Part shown: positions 49,390 to 57,067 of the stretch, piece by piece | How the letters are laid out: every line of letters begins with the position of its first letter | Numbering within the stretch: position 1 is the first letter of the stretch | Source of the DNA: a virus | Length of the DNA stretch: 64,000 nucleotides | Reading direction: 5' to 3' (one strand) | IMG/VR virus record: IMGVR_UViG_3300022699_000224 | Span: 1 to 64,000 of that record | Notes under the pieces: model-generated | What the model was told of the DNA's origin: nothing | Databases searched by the model: none | The model's input: the letters and a program-made list of their open reading frames with translations, nothing else | Made by a program: the position numbers and the translations under genes

Positions 49390-49997
49390 AATTTATAACC
49401 TTTTATACAGAAGATACTATTTACGAAAAAGGGTTTAAAAAGTTATTAGAACCTTCTCTAAAAAAATTTGCGTTACCTTACTATGTAATAAAAATAAAAG
49501 ATAGAGGGGGATGGGCTAAAAATACTTGTCAAAAACCAAAAATTATTTTAGATTGTTTGAATTTATTTGATGAAGATTTGTGTTATATTGATTCTGATGC
49601 CAAAATTATTAAATATCCTGAAAAACTATTTATGATACCTAAACATTTTGATATAGCAGTGCATTATTTATCTTGGGAAAATTTTTATGGCAGGGATTCA
49701 GATAAAGGGAAATACGAATTAATAGATGGCACTATTTGGATTAAAAATAATAATAAAATGAAAAGATTTATTAAAAATTGGAAAGAACAAACAACAGATA
49801 GAGAATTAAATCATCAAAAACGATTACATAAAATGTTAGCTAATAAAAAAACTATTAATGTTTATGATTTTGGTAGAGAATATTGTTATATTATAAATAC
49901 TAGTTTTGGTAAAAAACCAGCAAAAAAATTAAAAAATCCTGTTATAGTTCATTATCAATATAGTAGAAAAGCTAAAAAAGGTAAATTATATGGCTAA
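49386..49997 (+). CDS. Glycosyltransferase-like protein (GT-A, DxD)
   Basis: A 203-residue protein. LCYIDSDAKI carries the DxD metal motif (D69, D71) of GT-A enzymes. KNTCQKPKIILDCL before it and LIDGTIWIKNN after it match nucleotide-diphospho-sugar transferases such as the GT77-like phage proteins. Overlaps nadE by 4 bases. Donor sugar unknown. Confidence 0.65.
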   Translation: MKFITFYTEDTIYEKGFKKLLEPSLKKFALPYYVIKIKDRGGWAKNTCQKPKIILDCLNLFDEDLCYIDSDAKIIKYPEKLFMIPKHFDIAVHYLSWENFYGRDSDKGKYELIDGTIWIKNNNKMKRFIKNWKEQTTDRELNHQKRLHKMLANKKTINVYDFGREYCYIINTSFGKKPAKKLKNPVIVHYQYSRKAKKGKLYG

Positions 49998-50017
49998 ATA
50001 GTATTAAGGAGATTCAA

Positions 50018-50911
50018 ATGTTAAAAAATAGTAAAGTATTAGTTACAGGCGGTGCAGGGTTTATAGGTTCACATATAGTAGATGAATTAGTAAAAAATAA
50101 TAATAAAGTAATAGTGATAGATAATTTTAGTAACGGTAGATTATTTAATCTGATAAATAATATTAAAGATATAAAAATATATTGGAATGATATTAGAAAC
50201 ATAGATATAGTAGATAAAGCGTGTGAAGAAGTAGATTATGTAATTCATCAAGGTGCGTTAGCTAATGTAACCGAATCTATTAAATCTCCTGAAAAATATT
50301 TTAGTATTAATGTATTAGGAACTAGAAATATATTACATAGCGCATTAAAAAATAATGTAAAGAAGATAGTTTTAGCTTCTTCTTCTGCTGTAGAATATTT
50401 AACTTCTCCTTATGCTTATAATAAAAAAAATAATGAAAATGATACTTTATCATATATAAAAAATTTTAATTTTCCTATAGTAGCATTAAGATATTATAAT
50501 GTATACGGAGCAAGGCAAAAAGTTAAAACTGATGGTGCAGTTATACCAAATTTTATGAATAAAATATTGAGTAATGATTTTCCTTTTATATACGGAGATG
50601 GAACTCAAAAAAGAGATTTTGTATATGTTAAAGATGTAGTTAACGCTAATCTCTATGCATTAACTTCTAATAATATAGGAATATATAGCGTTGGTTTTGG
50701 AACAGCATATTCAATAAATTATTTATGTAATACTATTAAAAAATTAGCATTTAAAAATATGAAAACTGTATATATGGAAGCTAGAAAAGGAGATGTAAAA
50801 TTATCTCAGTCTAATTGTCGTGAATATTTAACGAATTGGAAACCTAAATTTAATTTAAAAAAAGGATTAAAAGAAACTATTAAATATTATAAGGAGACAA
50901 TCAAATGTTGA
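50018..50911 (+). CDS. NAD-dependent sugar epimerase/dehydratase (extended SDR)
   Basis: A 297-residue protein. TGGAGFIGSH at 10-19 is the NAD loop. VIDNFSNGR follows, ASSSAVEY gives the catalytic serine, and SPYAYNKK the Y-x3-K pair. The 15-20 residues usually found between SSSAVYG and SPYG are missing, so the substrate loop is short. LRYYNVYGARQ and YGDGTQKRDFVYVKDV are the usual substrate-binding motifs. It probably epimerises a UDP-sugar (GalE-like). TAAGGAGATTC precedes the ATG. Confidence 0.85.
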   Translation: MLKNSKVLVTGGAGFIGSHIVDELVKNNNKVIVIDNFSNGRLFNLINNIKDIKIYWNDIRNIDIVDKACEEVDYVIHQGALANVTESIKSPEKYFSINVLGTRNILHSALKNNVKKIVLASSSAVEYLTSPYAYNKKNNENDTLSYIKNFNFPIVALRYYNVYGARQKVKTDGAVIPNFMNKILSNDFPFIYGDGTQKRDFVYVKDVVNANLYALTSNNIGIYSVGFGTAYSINYLCNTIKKLAFKNMKTVYMEARKGDVKLSQSNCREYLTNWKPKFNLKKGLKETIKYYKETIKC

Positions 50912-51426
50912 ATAAAATTATAAGTTTGATATTATTAAGTATCTTAGGTGGTATATTAGGAACATATGCAGGAGCAGATGAAACTTCAAAAGGAATACGT
51001 AGATTTGGAATTCCAGGTATATTAATGATAATAGCTTGGTTAAATTTACATAATTGGTTAGTTTTATTTGTAATGCTGTTATCATTTGGTCTTAGTTTAG
51101 GATATGGTATTCCATGTGGAACAGATAAAGGTTCTACTCTTGGTAGATTTTGGTATAAAATATTTAGAGGAAATAAAAAATTATCTAATATTTTTACTAG
51201 AGGCGCTATTGCTTTAGTATTAAATATAGGTTTATTAATTATTCCTATTATAAAAGGAAATTGGTTTATATATATGATTACTGGTATAACTATATTATTA
51301 AATCATAGTTTATTATCATGGAGAAATTGGGGAACTTTTAAGTTTTTAAATAAAAATTTAAATTGGATAGACTTTGTAGTATATATTATTTTTACTGGAA
51401 GTGCATTATGTTTGATATTAATATAA
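50905..51426 (+). CDS. Multi-pass membrane protein
   Basis: A 173-residue protein with about five hydrophobic helices and a conserved-looking loop YGIPCGTDKGSTLGRFWYK. It overlaps the epimerase by 7 bases. No transporter family recognised. By place it may anchor or move the glycan intermediate. Confidence 0.55.
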   Translation: MLNKIISLILLSILGGILGTYAGADETSKGIRRFGIPGILMIIAWLNLHNWLVLFVMLLSFGLSLGYGIPCGTDKGSTLGRFWYKIFRGNKKLSNIFTRGAIALVLNIGLLIIPIIKGNWFIYMITGITILLNHSLLSWRNWGTFKFLNKNLNWIDFVVYIIFTGSALCLILI

Positions 51427-52196
51427 AATCTAATCAAGCAATTATTATAGGGGGAGGCTATAGTATTAAAAAAGGTATTAAAAAAGGTCTCTTTAATAAA
51501 ATTAAAGATAAATTTACTATAGGTTGTAATTATAGTTATAAATATTTTAATTCTACTATATTATGTTATGTAGATAAACCTTTTTATGAAAAACAAAGTA
51601 AAATAAATAAATTTAAAAAGATTCCTTTAGTTATAGGAAAATATTTTCCAGATATTAATATTAATTCCAATACTATTCCATTAAAAGTTACTCATAAATA
51701 TAATAGAGATTTATCTAAAGGAGTATACAAAAGTAGTTTAGTAGGTTATTTTGCTCTAAGTTTAGCTATACATTTATTAGATAAAGGCGAAATTTTTCTA
51801 TTAGGATTTGATTTTGGAGAAATTAGAAGAACTGATTATGACAAATTACTTAAATCTAAGAAACAAATAAACGAATTAGTATTGAGAGATAATAAAAATA
51901 GACCATTAACTCATTTTTATCAAAATAATATAGAACATAGAGGAATAGGTAAAATTAATTTTTATAATGGAAAAGATAGAGCTAAAAAAGATTTTTCTGT
52001 TTATTTAAATGAGAAAAAAGTTAAAATTTATAACGTTTCTTTAATCAGTAAAATACCAGATAATATTTTTCAGAAAATTAGTTATGATAAATTTTTTAAA
52101 AAATTAAATAATAAACAATATAATCAAAATAAAGTTAGGGCTTATATTAAAAATAAATGTTTAAAATTAAAAAAAATACATGAAATAAATAAATAA
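51408..52196 (+). CDS. Rossmann-like protein of the DUF115 / glycan-modifying type
   Basis: 262 residues from ATG 51408; an upstream ATG at 51363 lies within the membrane-protein gene. NQAIIIGGGYSIKKGI at the start, then TIGCNYSYKYF and KGEIFLLGFDFGE, match MptE/DUF115-like phage and flagellin-glycosylation proteins. Function not settled. The position in the glycan block supports a sugar-transfer role. Confidence 0.55.
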   Translation: MFDINIKSNQAIIIGGGYSIKKGIKKGLFNKIKDKFTIGCNYSYKYFNSTILCYVDKPFYEKQSKINKFKKIPLVIGKYFPDININSNTIPLKVTHKYNRDLSKGVYKSSLVGYFALSLAIHLLDKGEIFLLGFDFGEIRRTDYDKLLKSKKQINELVLRDNKNRPLTHFYQNNIEHRGIGKINFYNGKDRAKKDFSVYLNEKKVKIYNVSLISKIPDNIFQKISYDKFFKKLNNKQYNQNKVRAYIKNKCLKLKKIHEINK

Positions 52197-52206
52197 GGAG
52201 GACTTA

Positions 52207-52818
52207 ATGAAATATTTTTTTACTTCGGATTTACATTTAGGTCATGCAAATATAATAAAATATTGCGGAAGAACTATATTTATGACAAAAAAAGATAAAA
52301 ATATTTATAAATCTTTACGATATACTAGCAAAGACAAACAACGATTATTTAAAATAAGTAATCTTTCTTTAAATAAAATGAATAAAGGACTTATAAGAAA
52401 TTGGAACGAAAGAGTAAAAAAAGAAGATATTATTTTTCATATAGGAGATTTTTGTTTTAAAAAAGTTTCATCTAAGAAATCTATAGAATGGGAAAAGTTA
52501 TTAAATGGTAAAGTTATTCATATAGAGGGAAATCATGATTCTAATAATAGCACTAAAACTATTATAAAAAATTTAGTAATTAAATACAGTAATAAAAAAA
52601 TAAATTTAGTTCATAACCCTACCCACGCTGATTATTATTATAATATAAATTTTGTTGGTCATGTTCATAATCTTTGGAAATTTAAAAGAATTAAAACTCA
52701 TTATGGTTTTACTGATTTAATAAATGTAGGAACAGATGTATGGAATTATTATCCTGTAACATTTAATGAGATAATGAAAGAATATAATCAATGGTTAAAT
52801 AAGGAGATTAAGACATGA
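52207..52818 (+). CDS. Calcineurin-like metallophosphoesterase
   Basis: A 203-residue protein. FTSDLHLGHANII (D-x-H), IGDFCFKK, IEGNHDSNN and FVGHVHNLW are the metal-binding motifs. Small phage phosphoesterases of this kind are common; substrate unknown. It could act on PAP, the by-product of sulfotransfer, but nothing in the sequence shows that. AAGGAGGACTT precedes the ATG. Confidence 0.8.
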   Translation: MKYFFTSDLHLGHANIIKYCGRTIFMTKKDKNIYKSLRYTSKDKQRLFKISNLSLNKMNKGLIRNWNERVKKEDIIFHIGDFCFKKVSSKKSIEWEKLLNGKVIHIEGNHDSNNSTKTIIKNLVIKYSNKKINLVHNPTHADYYYNINFVGHVHNLWKFKRIKTHYGFTDLINVGTDVWNYYPVTFNEIMKEYNQWLNKEIKT

Positions 52819-53075
52819 ATAAATCTATAAATGATATACCAAAAGGCTTTTACTGTTACACTAGATTAAAAAATGGTAAATTAAAAATTTGTCCTTATTG
52901 GAGTAAAAATAATAGTAAACCGAAACAAAACAACGGTTATTGTGCTTATTTAGAAAAAGGAGATTGGGAATATAGTAAAGGTATTACATTATTATGGGAT
53001 ATGTGCAAGATGTGTGGTATAAATGAATACACAGATAAAGAATTGGATGAAATGTGGGAACAAGGAGAATTATAA
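52815..53075 (+). CDS. Small cysteine-rich hypothetical protein
   Basis: An 86-residue protein. Cysteines in GFYCYTRL, LKICPYW, GYCAYLE and DMCKMCGINE could bind zinc, and the IPKGFYCYT start is familiar in phage proteins. Overlaps the phosphoesterase by 4 bases. Function unknown. Confidence 0.55.
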   Translation: MNKSINDIPKGFYCYTRLKNGKLKICPYWSKNNSKPKQNNGYCAYLEKGDWEYSKGITLLWDMCKMCGINEYTDKELDEMWEQGEL

Positions 53076-53543
53076 ATGATAAAAAAAGGAGATATATTAT
53101 TGGTTAAATATAATTTAGACCCTATAGGTTGGTTAATTCGTAAATTTACTAAATCTAATTGGAATCATGTAGCATGGGTGTTAAATAAATATACTGTTAT
53201 AGAATCATGTCGAAAAGGAATAATATTAACTCCTATTTCAAAATATAAAAATAAAATTTTATATGAAACTAAACTTAAAAGAATAAAAAATATATCTAAA
53301 AAAGACTTAGATATAGCAATTAATATAGCTTTAAAATTTAAACGAAAAAGAAATTATTTTAAATTATTACTTACTTTTATTAATGTATATTTAAAAATCA
53401 ATAATAAACTCCCTGACGTAACTTGTTCAGGGCTAATTTCTTATTGTTTAAGTAAAGTAAGTTTTTATTTTAACAAAAATAAACATCCATTAATGACAGT
53501 GCCTGAAGATATTAATAAATGTAGGAGACTGTATAATGTGTAA
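53076..53543 (+). CDS. YiiX/NlpC-P60-like cysteine hydrolase
   Basis: A 155-residue protein. KKGDILLVKY at the start, NWNHVAWVLN with H31, and a later VTCSGLISYCL with the candidate nucleophile cysteine match the permuted papain-like YiiX/NlpC-P60 fold. Members cleave peptidoglycan peptides or act on acyl groups. No signal peptide. An endolysin-like use is possible. It overlaps the next gene by 8 bases. Confidence 0.65.
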   Translation: MIKKGDILLVKYNLDPIGWLIRKFTKSNWNHVAWVLNKYTVIESCRKGIILTPISKYKNKILYETKLKRIKNISKKDLDIAINIALKFKRKRNYFKLLLTFINVYLKINNKLPDVTCSGLISYCLSKVSFYFNKNKHPLMTVPEDINKCRRLYNV

Positions 53544-54237
53544 TAAAGAATTAAATTTTACTATTTTAGTTCCAATTTATAATGAATCCAAAACTTTATA
53601 TTCAATGTTAAAAAAATTAAAAGATTGTAATTATAATTATTTAATAGTAGATGATGGGTCTAATGATGGAACTAAAACTATTTTACATCAATCTAAAACT
53701 AATTTTATAAATTATAAATATAATAGAGGTAAAGGTTATGCTATTAAAGTAGGAGCTAAATTAATATTAGAATCTACTAATAATGATTATATCTTAATTA
53801 TAGATGGAGACGGTCAAATGAGCTTTGAGGACATTAAATATTTTATTATGAGTGCTTACAGTTATCCTAAAGCTAAAATATTTATAGGAGATAGATTACA
53901 TAATCGTTCTTCTATACCGTTATTTAGATATTATATTAATAAAGTTATGAGCTTTTTATTATCTAAAATATCAGGACAAAGAATAAATGACAGTCAATGC
54001 GGATTTCGCTTAATACATAAAGATATATTTAAACTTAAACTTAATTCTAATAATTTTGAATTTGAAAGTGAAATGTTAATTAAGGCAAGTAAAATGGGAT
54101 ATAAAATAAAAAATGTTCCAATAAGATGTATTTATAAACCAAATAGAATAAGTAAAATAAATCCTATAAAAGATACTATAAGATTTATTAAACTTCTATT
54201 TAATTTATTGAAAAAAGGAGGGAATACATGTATATAA
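53536..54237 (+). CDS. GT2 glycosyltransferase (dolichol-phosphate-mannose synthase-like)
   Basis: A 233-residue protein. LVPIYNESKTLYSML, LIVDDGSNDGTK, NRGKGYAIKVG and LIIDGDGQMS (D-x-D) are the GT-A/GT2 motifs, and DSQCGFRLIHKD is the family's later motif. It likely moves a sugar to a polyprenyl-phosphate carrier or a glycan, as part of the block starting at 41807. No membrane domain is fused. Overlaps the next gene by 10 bases. Confidence 0.85.
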   Translation: MCNKELNFTILVPIYNESKTLYSMLKKLKDCNYNYLIVDDGSNDGTKTILHQSKTNFINYKYNRGKGYAIKVGAKLILESTNNDYILIIDGDGQMSFEDIKYFIMSAYSYPKAKIFIGDRLHNRSSIPLFRYYINKVMSFLLSKISGQRINDSQCGFRLIHKDIFKLKLNSNNFEFESEMLIKASKMGYKIKNVPIRCIYKPNRISKINPIKDTIRFIKLLFNLLKKGGNTCI

Positions 54238-54617
54238 TTACTTTTACTGACGGAACTACTTTTAAAGGAGAAAGTCCTAATAATTCTAAATGGAATACAA
54301 TGCCAAATAAGGCTATAAAAAGATTACGATACAAAATATTAGGTCATAAAATATTATTTGAAAATTTTGAAGCATATAATCATATAGTAGAAAGAATTGC
54401 TAATATTTCTATACCTACAGGAGAAAAGATAAGTAGAGTAATATTAATGACTAAATATAATAAAGTAGTTCGTAAATTAATTTTTGATTATATTAATAAA
54501 AAAGTTCATATAGAATTTGCTACTTGGAGTCAAGAATTTAATGGTAGGAAAGTTACAGGTTGGAAAAAAGGTATTGAATATAATACTAATTTAAATCCTA
54601 TATGGAAAGTTAACTAA
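54228..54617 (+). CDS. Conserved phage hypothetical protein, last plus-strand gene
   Basis: A 129-residue protein. YIITFTDGTTFKGES at the start and KRLRYKILGHKI match an uncharacterised phage family (beta-rich). Its stop overlaps the stop of the first minus-strand tail gene by 8 bases, so the two transcription units converge here. Confidence 0.6.
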   Translation: MYIITFTDGTTFKGESPNNSKWNTMPNKAIKRLRYKILGHKILFENFEAYNHIVERIANISIPTGEKISRVILMTKYNKVVRKLIFDYINKKVHIEFATWSQEFNGRKVTGWKKGIEYNTNLNPIWKVN

Positions 54618-55131
54618 GATATTTGTAAGGATTATCAAAATCTATATAAAGTCTAACTTTTGTATCTGGTAAATTTTTACTATTATGACTAGTATAAAAT
54701 CCTATATTTAAAGTAACTTTCTTAATATTATCATTTTCTTCATCTTCTATATCTTCAATAAAAATAAAATCGCTTTGATAAATATCAAAATCACTAGTAT
54801 CATCTCTAACAAATGTCCTATAGTCAAAATCTTCGCCTTGATATATTAAAGCATAATTAATAAAAGGCACAAAGTTAACATTCATTCTAGAAAATTCTAT
54901 TTCCCAATTCTTATATAAAACTTGACTATTTGAATAATTTTTAAAATCGAAATAAATCCATCCAGAGTCGTATTCAAAGCCACTTTTAAATAAATGTTTT
55001 CTTACCTTAACTTTTTCTACATTATCCTTTAAACTAGTAATATCTTCTTTTTCTCGGTCAATAGAATTAGATACTTTTTTATGGTTAGACCATAATTTTT
55101 TAATTTTGTGCGGAGTATTTTTGTATTTCAT
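54610..55131 (-). CDS. Tail-tip or fibre protein, MKYK module
   Basis: A 173-residue protein. The N terminus MKYKNTPHKIKKLW matches those of the genes at 55100-56593 and 56879-57067, a shared module of about 20 residues followed by a beta-rich body with many aromatic residues. It is the most distal gene of the minus-strand tail block. Its start overlaps the end of the upstream gene by 32 bases. A virion role is inferred from place and beta content. Confidence 0.5.
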   Translation of the reverse strand: MKYKNTPHKIKKLWSNHKKVSNSIDREKEDITSLKDNVEKVKVRKHLFKSGFEYDSGWIYFDFKNYSNSQVLYKNWEIEFSRMNVNFVPFINYALIYQGEDFDYRTFVRDDTSDFDIYQSDFIFIEDIEDEENDNIKKVTLNIGFYTSHNSKNLPDTKVRLYIDFDNPYKYLS

Positions 55132-56593
55132 GATATTCTAAAGGATTTTTTATTTTTACGATAAATTTTAAGGATATAGGTATGCTCTCTGAAGTATATA
55201 ATACCCTTTCTTTAAAAGTATGATTTTTATTTTCTGTCCAATTTGGTATAGATGGGTATACGTTAGTGTAAGTATCATTATATTCTACATATTCATATTC
55301 TTGATATATTTTTTTAGCTTTAACCGTTTTCAGTATTTTTCCATCCATTATTAATCTATACTTTGTTCTATCTTCTTCTGTTTCAGGAGATACTCTAAAA
55401 AATCTTTTTCTATTAGAACCTCCGTAACCTGATTCTATAGAAGTAGATAATATTTTTTTTACTGGATAAGGGTCAGGATTACGTTTTATAGTTACAGTTG
55501 AAATTGATACTTCTTCTGCTGGTGGAAGATAACAATTCCATTTATCAGAATCTCCTTCATCTTCACCTGTATCATACATTTCTATTTTATATCTTAAATT
55601 AGTATCATAAAAAACCCAATAATTATTTTTTTCAAAATCAGGTAAAATTATATCAGTATCTATATCAGTATCTACATAAACAAATCCACTAGAGTAACTT
55701 TGCCACGTATCTCCTACTTTTCTTTGCATTACACCATTTAAAACTATCTCATAATTATTACCATAAGTGCCATTATATGTAACACCATCTTGATAGTGAG
55801 TTACATAATCATAAATAGGGTCGTCATCTTCATCATATCCTGTTAATTCATATACAGTATATTCTCTTAAAGCTCTCATATTTATGGTAGTAGAATTCAT
55901 AGAATAAATTTGTAATTTATTACCATATTCATTTCCCTCATTACCTTCATAAGTTCCATGCATGAAACATCTATAAAGTTCAGTAGGTTGCGGTGCTGGA
56001 TTAGTAGTAACTGTAACAGTTACTACATCACCTTTAATTCTATATTGAGTTCCATATTTTGTAAAATATATCCAAGTCTGATTTCCATCTTCATCATAAG
56101 CAGTTCTCCAGTTATCTTTATAATGTTTTACAGTGCCATCATCAATATATTCTTGAGTAGTAATGCCATCAGGTAAACCTATTCCTTTATATATAATAGT
56201 GCCATCAGTATAAACTTCTACATAATCTTCTTCCCATCTTGACATTTCCCATTCAGGAGAAATAGCCACTGGTTTTTCTTTAGTATCATGAGTTTTTACC
56301 AATACCGCTACATCAACAAAAGGAATTAAATTTTCTGGTAAATAAAAATCTAGATACTTTTCATATAATACTTGTTCAGGAATTAGAGTTCCTTTATCAG
56401 TAACTCTATTATAATTAGTAGAAGGGTCAAAATTTTCCCATTCTGTTTCTTTTAAAGTAACAGCAGGGGTTATTTTATCTCCTCTAAGAAAATAATTTTT
56501 TACTGTATTATCTAGATTAGTTAACTTTACTTTATTACTTTTTATCTTATCATAGATTTTTCTTATTTTATTCTTTTTTTGTTTGTATTTCAT
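55100..56593 (-). CDS. Large tail fibre/baseplate-like protein, MKYK module
   Basis: A 497-residue beta-rich protein starting MKYKQKKNKIRKIYDKI, then long stretches with alternating Y/T/D/G residues (for example YVEVYTDGTIIYKG) typical of phage fibre or receptor-binding proteins. No catalytic motif. The start overlaps the previous gene's end by 26 bases through the same ATGAAATACAAA-type junction used at 55100-55131. Confidence 0.55.
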   Translation of the reverse strand: MKYKQKKNKIRKIYDKIKSNKVKLTNLDNTVKNYFLRGDKITPAVTLKETEWENFDPSTNYNRVTDKGTLIPEQVLYEKYLDFYLPENLIPFVDVAVLVKTHDTKEKPVAISPEWEMSRWEEDYVEVYTDGTIIYKGIGLPDGITTQEYIDDGTVKHYKDNWRTAYDEDGNQTWIYFTKYGTQYRIKGDVVTVTVTTNPAPQPTELYRCFMHGTYEGNEGNEYGNKLQIYSMNSTTINMRALREYTVYELTGYDEDDDPIYDYVTHYQDGVTYNGTYGNNYEIVLNGVMQRKVGDTWQSYSSGFVYVDTDIDTDIILPDFEKNNYWVFYDTNLRYKIEMYDTGEDEGDSDKWNCYLPPAEEVSISTVTIKRNPDPYPVKKILSTSIESGYGGSNRKRFFRVSPETEEDRTKYRLIMDGKILKTVKAKKIYQEYEYVEYNDTYTNVYPSIPNWTENKNHTFKERVLYTSESIPISLKFIVKIKNPLEYHEIQKYSAQN

Positions 56594-56879
56594 AAAATGC
56601 TCTTTTATTTGTTATATATAATTTAACATCTACATACATAGGAACTGCATAATATCCAGTTGCTCGCAACCACGATTCTACATATCCTTTCAATTTATAA
56701 TGATTATCATCTACTTTTTCAAAGACATAATCAAAAGCAGAATAATAATAATTCTTATTAAAATCATCACTAGTAAATTCTTCTAAATAATAATCTTCTG
56801 TATAAAAAATAGGAACTACCTTTAAATAAGGTAATACCCATTCAGGATAACCTTCCAAGTCTTTTTCAAAATATATCAT
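56568..56879 (-). CDS. Small tail-associated protein
   Basis: A 103-residue aromatic-rich beta protein ending FYEIQTKKE. That end is read in another frame as the MKYK start of the next gene. It begins one base into the stop of the gene upstream. Probably a virion component by place. Confidence 0.45.
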   Translation of the reverse strand: MIYFEKDLEGYPEWVLPYLKVVPIFYTEDYYLEEFTSDDFNKNYYYSAFDYVFEKVDDNHYKLKGYVESWLRATGYYAVPMYVDVKLYITNKRAFYEIQTKKE

Positions 56880-57067
56880 TATACATCCACTCTGTCAAAA
56901 GAAGGTAAGACTTCTCCTGTATACAAAATAATTTCGTATCTTTTATTTACTATTGAATTAACAGGAGATACTACTTTCCAATTTTTTAAATCATTAATAG
57001 TATTTCTATTGATTTCAGTTAATCTATAAAGTTTTTTTATCTTATGACTAATATTTATATATTTCAT
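56879..57067 (-). CDS. Small protein with MKY N-terminal module
   Basis: A 62-residue protein whose first 20 residues (MKYINISHKIKKLYRLTEIN) match the N-terminal modules of the two larger tail proteins downstream. It may be the remnant of a third fibre, with the module attached to only a short body. TAATG overlap with the 764-residue gene. Confidence 0.45.
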   Translation of the reverse strand: MKYINISHKIKKLYRLTEINRNTINDLKNWKVVSPVNSIVNKRYEIILYTGEVLPSFDRVDV

